A stretch of 64,000 nt of DNA from an uncultured Gammaproteobacteria bacterium (GTDB lineage: Bacteria; Pseudomonadota; Gammaproteobacteria; Steroidobacterales; Foliamicaceae), in the NCBI GenBank assembly GCA_951828235.1, contig OX639965.1, forward strand, positions 2,770,129 to 2,834,128, read 5' to 3'. Position numbers and translations under genes: made by a program. The notes beneath the pieces are model-generated. The model was not told the DNA's origin. It searched no databases and was given only the letters and a program-made list of their open reading frames with translations. Numbering within the stretch: position 1 is the first letter of the stretch; each line of letters starts with the position of its first letter. Positions 63,501 through 64,000 of the stretch are shown in pieces.

Positions 63501-64000
63501 GTGGCGTATGCCACGGCCGACGGCAGTGCGCAGGCGGGCGAGGACTACACGTCGGCCAGCGGCACGCTGACGTTCAGCGCCGGTGAGACCGAAAAGACCG
63601 TTTCGGTGACGGTGCTGGACGATGCCGTGGACGAGGGCGAGGAGACCTTCACGCTGGATCTGTCGAACGCCACCGGCGCGACGATTACGGATGCGCAGGC
63701 CACCGGGACGATCTCCAACTCCGATCCGCTGCCGCAGGCGTGGCTGACGCGATTTGGGCGCACGGTGGCGGGTCACGTGACGGAGGCCTTGAGTGAGCGG
63801 CTGACGGAAAGCGAGCGCGCGGGTTCGCAGGTCACGCTGGGTGGGGTGCGATTGCCGCTGGGCGAGGACGCCCGGCCTTCGACCCGCGAACCGGGTTTCG
63901 GCACGGACCCCGGCGCGGGGCTGCGGCCGTTGACCCGATCGGGACGTTTCGGCGGTCCTGCGCCGCACGCGGCGCCCTGGGACTCGGAGCAGCCGGCCGC
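48594..64000 (+). CDS. Giant repeat surface protein (Calx-beta/LRR, probable autotransporter), 3' partial
   Basis: One reading frame stays open from GTG 48594 to the window edge, at least 5135 residues (about half a megadalton). I followed the frame through the non-repeated parts and the repeat units and saw no stop. Residues 1-44 are a signal peptide (hydrophobic 24-38, cleavage after AVA). About 45-145 is a divergent Calx-beta-like domain. 146-357 are two RGVTVSP-type 106-residue beta domains, and 358-2159 are 17 Cys-containing 106-residue domains. ~2160-2380 are Calx-beta domains. ~2381-4600 hold more RGVTVSP-type and Calx-beta domains, including the 332-residue duplicated block (2715-3567). 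4625-4816 are eight 24-residue LRRs. ~4933-5045 is a Calx-beta domain with DEGEETFTLDLSNA. From 5050, WLTRFGRTVAGHVTEALSER is the linker seen before autotransporter barrels. The domains are Asp-rich (TDDD), so Ca2+ binding is expected. An in-frame TAG at 48555 limits the start. Adhesion or surface recognition is inferred. Confidence 0.85.
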   Translation, partial: MWRVRSVEHQGRLVRLLAARTGRAAAGFLIAGVVLLAAPIPAVAATLSVSSTTMAEDGGSVTATLDDPNLNLCSITIGGTATEDTDYSVSSDVLFGCPVTVTITGLDDSEVDPDETISISGYILNPGGQDISLGPITVTITDDDVRGVTVSPASLDIDEGDSESYTVELDTQPTGTVTVAVTSDHTDVSVSPASLTFTATNWDTAQTVTVETEEDDDAADETAELTNNPSGADYGAVASATVDVTVDDGDVRGVTVSPASLDIDEGESDDYTVKLDSQPTGTVTVTVSSDHTDVSVSPASLTFTATNWDTAQTVTVSGVEDAGCADESATVSNTPSGADYDEVTAATVSVTVTDDDICDPVFSSASVAVEEGDTATYNVKLSTQPTGNVTVAVASSDTDAAGVSPSSLTFTTSNWSTWKTVTVSGVEDAACADESATLEHSASGGGYGGADGDVEVTVTDDDNCELVFDPSSVSVEEDDTATYNVKLSTQPTGNVTVDVESSDTDAAGVSPSSLTFTTSNWSTWKTVTVSGVEDAACADESATLEHSASGGGYGGADGDVEVTVTDDDNCELVFDPSSVSVEEDDTATYNVKLSTQPTGNVTVDVESSDTGAAGVSPSSLTFTATNWSTWKTVTVSGVEDAACADESATLEHSASGGGYGGADGDVEVTVTDDDNCELVFDPSSVSVEEGDTATYNVKLSTQPTGNVTVAVASSDTDAAGVSPSSLTFTATNWSTWKTVTVSGVEDAACADESATLEHSASGGGYGGADGDVAVSVTDDDECPVVFSSTNVSVEEGDTATYSVRLPTQPTGNVTVDVESSDTDAAGVSPSSLTFTTSNWSTWKTVTVSGVEDAACADESATLEHSASGGGYGGADGDVEVTVTDDDNCELVFDPSSVSVEEDDTATYNVKLSTQPTGNVTVDVESSDTGAAGVSPSSLTFTATNWSTWKTVTVSGVEDAACADESATLEHSASGGGYGGADGDVEVTVTDDDNCELVFDPSSVSVEEGDTATYNVKLSTQPTGNVTVAVASSDTDAAGVSPSSLTFTATNWSTWKTVTVSGVEDAACADESATLEHSASGGGYGGADGDVAVSVTDDDECPVVFSSTNVSVEEGDTATYSVRLPTEPTGNVTVAVASSDTGAAGVSPSSLTFTATNWSTWKTVTVSGVEDAACADESATLEHSASGGGYGGADGDVEVTVTDDDNCELVFDPSSVSVEEGDTATYNVKLSTQPTGNVTVAVASSDTDAAGVSPSSLTFTATNWSTWKTVTVSGVEDAACADESATLEHSASGGGYGGADGDVAVSVTDDDECPVVFSSTNVSVEEGDTATYSVRLPTEPTGNVTVAVASSDTDAAGVSPSSLTFTTSNWSTWKTVTVSGVEDAACADESATLEHSASGGGYGGADGDVEVTVTDDDNCELVFDPSSVSVEEDDTATYNVKLSTQPTGTVTVDVESSDTGAAGVSPSSLTFTATNWSTWKTVTVSGVEDAACADESATLEHSASGGGYGGADGDVAVSVTDDDECPVVFSSTNVSVEEGDTATYSVRLPTEPTGNVTVAVASSDTDAAGVSPSSLTFTTSNWSTWKTVTVSGVEDAACADESATLEHSASGGGYGGADGDVEVTVTDDDNCELVFDPSSVSVEEDDTATYNVKLSTQPTGNVTVDVASSDTDAAGVSPSSLTFTTSNWSTWKTVTVSGVEDAGCVDESLAINHTAAGGGYDGVTGAVSVTVIDDDTCALVFDPSSVSVDEDGTVTYKAKLSTQPTGTVTVGVASSDTGAAGVSPSSLTFTTSNWSTWRTVTVSGVEDAGCVDESLAINHTAAGGGYDGVTGAVSVTVIDDDTCALVFDPSSVSVDEDGTVTYKAKLSTQPTGTVTVGVASSDTGAAGVSTSSLAFTTSNWNTPQTVTVSGVEDAGCVDESLAINHTAAGGGYDGVTGAVSVTVIDDDTCALVFDPSSVSVDEDGTVTYKAKLSTQPTGTVTVGVASSDTGAAGVSTSSLAFTTSNWNTPQTVTVSGVEDAGCVDESLAINHTASGGGFGGADGDVDVTVTDDDDCELVFSSTDVDVEEGDTATYNVKLSTQPTGTVTVGVASSDTGAAGVSPSSLTFTTDNWNTWQTVTVSGVEDADGLDESVTLSHSATGGGFGGASGTVTVAVSDDVLVVSIEADLSAVEEGADATFTLSRTGSTAQDLTVNVSVKETGDMFEGTPPSTVTIPQDESTATLTVATDNDSLDEFDSTITAAIVPASAYEVGSSGSATITGNDNDPEVTVSLSSSSAAVGEEAGTAELTVHLSTASGKAVTVEYATTDGTASSASDADYTAVASGTLTFAEGDTEKTIEVTITEDAIDEDNETFTVTLSNPENATLGSTDEATVTITDDDTRGVTVSPTSLTIDEGGSGSYTVVLTSAPANGGTVTVAPVATFTSSNWNIPQTVTVYARQDDDAADETATLSHTVSGADYDGVAADSVALTIIDDDIRGVTVAPTSLAIDEGGSGSYTVVLDTAPTDGGTVSLTVSSDHTDVPAALTLTDLSWDPAQTDGGTVTVSVTSDHTGVTVSPATLTFTASNWDDAQTVTVSAEEDDDADDDTATLSHAVSGADYGSNEVTADSVAVTVTDDDTRGVTVLPTSLKIDEGASGRYTMVLDTQPTGDVTVSVTSDHTGVTVSSATLTFSTSNWDTAQTVTVSAAQDDDAEDATATVSHTVSGADYDGVAADAVAVTVDDDETPSTTVTLAVSPAAVDESAGATTVTVTGTLDAAPFTQDTVVSVTESPGTATPGSDYRPGAATLTIAAGDTSGTATLTFKPVDDAVDESDETVIVKGETSGLPVTPATLTITDDDTRGVTVTPVTLTIDEGGSGRYTVVLDSAPADGRTVPVTVTVASDHTGVTASPATLTFTTSNWDTAQTVTVSAAQDDDADDDTATLSHAVSGADYGASEVTADPVAVTVTDDDTRGVTVLPTSLTIDEGGSGRYTMVLDTRPTDDVTVTVTSDHTGVTASASTLTFTASNWDTAQTVTVSAAQDDDAEDATATVSHTVSGADYDDVAADSVAVTVDDDETPSTTVTLAVSPAAVDESAGATTVTVTGTLDAAPFTQDTVVSVTESPGTATPGSDYRPGAATLTIAAGDTSGTATLTFKPVDDAVDESDETVIVKGETSGLPVTPATLTITDDDTRGVTVTPVTLTIDEGGSGRYTVVLDSAPADGRTVPVTVTVASDHTGVTASPATLTFTTSNWDTAQTVTVSAAQDDDADDDTATLSHAVSGADYGASEVTADPVAVTVTDDDTRGVTVLPTSLTIDEGGSGRYTMVLDTRPTDDVTVTVTSDHTGVTASASTLTFTASNWDTAQTVTVSAAQDDDAEDATATVSHTVSGADYDDVAADSVAVTVDDDETPSTTVTLAVSPAAVDESAGATTVTVTGTLDAAPFTQDTVVSVTESPGTATPGSDYRPGAATLTIAAGDTSGTATLTFKPVDDAVDESDETVIVKGETSGLPVTPATLTITDDDTRGVTVTPVTLTIDEGGSGRYTVVLDSAPADGRTVPVTVTVASDHTGVTASPATLTFTTSNWDTAQAVTVSAAQDDDADDGTATLSHAVSGADYGSNEVTADSVAVTVTDDDTRGVTVTPTSLTIDEGASGSYTVVLNTQPTGDVTVSATVEPAAMLPMLTITTLTFTASNWDTAQTVTLSGGQDTDAVDETATVSHAVSGADYGANAVTADSVAVTVIDDDVRAVTVSPTSLAIDEGASDDYTVVLDTQPTGDVTVTVTSDHTNVTGLPATLTFTDMNWSAAQTVTVSAAQDDDVDDGTATLSHAVSGADYGANEVTADSVAVTVTDDDVRGVTVTPTSLTIPEGGSGSYTVVLDTRPTGDVTVSATVEPAAMLPMLTITTLTFTASNWDTAQTVTLSGGQDTDADDETATLSHAVSGADYDEVTADSVSVTVIDDDTRGVTVTPATLAIDEGASGDYTVVLDTQPTGDVTVALTSDHTGVTGSPATLTFTEMNWSVAQTVTVSAAQDDDADDETATLSHAVSGADYGSNDVTAESVAVTVTDVPLVSLSSSPVSVDEDAGTVALTANLSRASSEAVTVSYATADGTATAGSDYPVSTGTLTIAAGDTSGTISVSITEDDVDEDDETFTVSLSNPENATLGSPASSTVTIIDDDTHGVTVTPVTLTIDEGGSGSYTVVLDTQPTGDVTVTVTSDHTDVTTAASTLTFTTSNWDTAQTVTVSAAQDDDAVNDTATLSHAVSGADYDEVTADSVAVTVTDNDDPSVSLSSVAVAVSEDAGSVALTASLSQSSSEAVTVSYATANDTATAGTDYTAASGTLTIAAGDTSGTISVSITEDGVDEDDETFTVSLSNPENATLGSPASSTVTITDDDTRGVTVSPTSLTIDEGGSGSYTVVLDSQPTGDVTVSATVEPAAMLSMLTVATLTFTASNWDTAQTVTLSGGQDTDADDETATLSHAVSGADYGSNAVTADSVSVTVIDDDTRGVTVTPATLAIDEGASGDYTVVLDTQPTDDVTVALTSDHTGVTGSPATLTFTEMNWSVAQTVTVSAAQDDDADDETATLSHAVSGADYGSNAVTADSVAVTVTDDDPSIVAVCDRTAEVRDAIVAASPVSACGDVTATHLAAITSLSLRNDGISALQVGDFSGLTGLSTLELQRNELTTLPAEVFDELSALTTLELHQNDLSSLPAGVFDGLSALTTLVLRRNELTTLPAGVFDELSALTTLELHQNDLSSLPAGVFDGLSALTTLVLRRNELTTLPAGVFDELSALTTLELHQNDLSSLPAGVFDGLSALSELQLHHNDLSSLPAGLFSGLAALAELALHSNATNPLDLTVSLEKVGDDQFKAVAPAGAPFELVLPVSVSGPGSIDGGATTVTIAAGALESSTLTVSRNTGTTADVTADLGTLPGLPTNHGGYALVKSADLPLEVLAEVEPGISVDDAQAEEGSDATIDFTVNLSHAASAAVTVAYATADGSAQAGEDYTSASGTLTFSAGETEKTVSVTVLDDAVDEGEETFTLDLSNATGATITDAQATGTISNSDPLPQAWLTRFGRTVAGHVTEALSERLTESERAGSQVTLGGVRLPLGEDARPSTREPGFGTDPGAGLRPLTRSGRFGGPAPHAAPWDSEQPA
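49665..55070 (+). repeat. 17 tandem 318-bp units coding 106-residue Cys-containing domains
   Basis: Starting at the first Cys codon, units begin every 318 bp at 49665, 49983, 50301 and so on to 54753, without an indel. Each encodes C[EPA]xVF...TATY..KL or RL, TQPTGNVTV, AAGVSPSSLTF, NWSTW.TVTVSGVEDA, Cys, then GGGYGGADGDV.VTVTDDD. Units 13-16 form a subgroup (CALVF, VDESLAINHTAAGGGYDG). Variant segments are shuffled between units, which points to repeated recombination. Two further 318-bp units of the Cys-free type precede them (49029-49664). Confidence 0.95.
56737..59294 (+). repeat. 996-bp tandem repeat, about 2.6 identical copies
   Basis: From 56737 to 59294 the sequence matches itself at an offset of 996 bp wherever I compared it, with the first mismatch at 59295 (ACG to GCG). 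Each unit codes 332 residues: three beta domains, one of which starts TVTLAVSPAAVDESAGA. The lack of silent differences indicates a very recent expansion or ongoing homogenisation. The left partial copy (56425-56736) has already diverged. Confidence 0.92.
62466..63041 (+). repeat. Eight 24-residue leucine-rich repeats (72 bp each, 144-bp alternating pairs)
   Basis: The repeats follow LxxLxxLxLxxNxLxxLPxGVFDx. Two forms alternate, LSALTTLELHQNDLSSLPAG and LSALTTLVLRRNELTTLPAG, giving a 144-bp DNA period (starts 62607, 62751, 62895). The consensus is of the typical/VLR-like kind. A partial ninth repeat (LAALAELALHSN) caps the array. The preceding Cys pair (AVCDRTAEV and SACGDVTATH) resembles an LRR N-terminal cap. 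Confidence 0.92.

Overview
The window is 64 kb of GC-rich DNA from a Gram-negative bacterium, most likely a gammaproteobacterium or a close relative. The evidence is two TonB-dependent outer-membrane receptors, several Tat/Sec-exported hydrolases, a lipoprotein, and a giant exported protein that ends in what looks like an autotransporter linker. The genus cannot be fixed from the sequence. I saw no tRNA or rRNA genes and no CRISPR array.

Region 1 (1-38 kb) is an accessory catabolic island. It opens with the end of an ABC-2 exporter operon. A six-gene minus-strand operon follows (11679 to 3572): alpha/beta hydrolase, amidohydrolase, GPH-type MFS symporter, TonB receptor, alpha/beta hydrolase, amidohydrolase. 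A second GPH symporter converges on its end, and the hydrolase/amidohydrolase/symporter set looks internally duplicated. From 11.7 to 20.6 kb there are more alpha/beta-hydrolase-fold proteins, a HigBA toxin-antitoxin pair, an APH-type kinase and a fumarate-reductase-like flavoprotein. The island has eight intact alpha/beta-hydrolase genes plus one remnant. Three of the eight carry His where the nucleophile should be (G-x-H-T-G), and others lack another triad residue. From 22 to 38 kb the island continues with a flavin monooxygenase (frameshifted), an SDR, MFS carriers, a second TonB receptor, a two-domain VOC protein, an aromatic-ring-type FAD hydroxylase, an FAD-linked oxidase, an HsaA-like monooxygenase and an aldo/keto reductase. 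Together these suggest uptake and oxidative or hydrolytic breakdown of an unknown hydrophobic, possibly cyclic or aromatic, substrate. The island also holds decay products: an internally deleted M24 peptidase, a frameshifted monooxygenase, two C-terminal gene stubs, and a 268-bp MITE with 34-bp inverted ends.

Region 2 (38-47.7 kb) has a TGS-domain GTPase and then a tight plus-strand operon: aspartate carbamoyltransferase (pyrB-like), two paralogous penicillin-acylase-family Ntn hydrolases, and an unusual exported fusion of an M14 zinc carboxypeptidase with an argininosuccinate-lyase-type domain.

Region 3 (47.7-64 kb) starts with a decayed transposase. It then holds one uninterrupted plus-strand reading frame from a GTG at 48594 to the window edge (at least 5135 codons). 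The frame encodes a signal peptide, 19 tandem 106-residue beta domains (17 of them a Cys-containing subtype of 318 bp each), Calx-beta modules, a 996-bp tandem repeat that is identical between copies, an island of about eight leucine-rich repeats, a last Calx-beta module, and the start of an autotransporter-type linker. It is probably a giant cell-surface adhesin or recognition protein. The large minus-strand ORFs over this stretch are shadows of the repeats.
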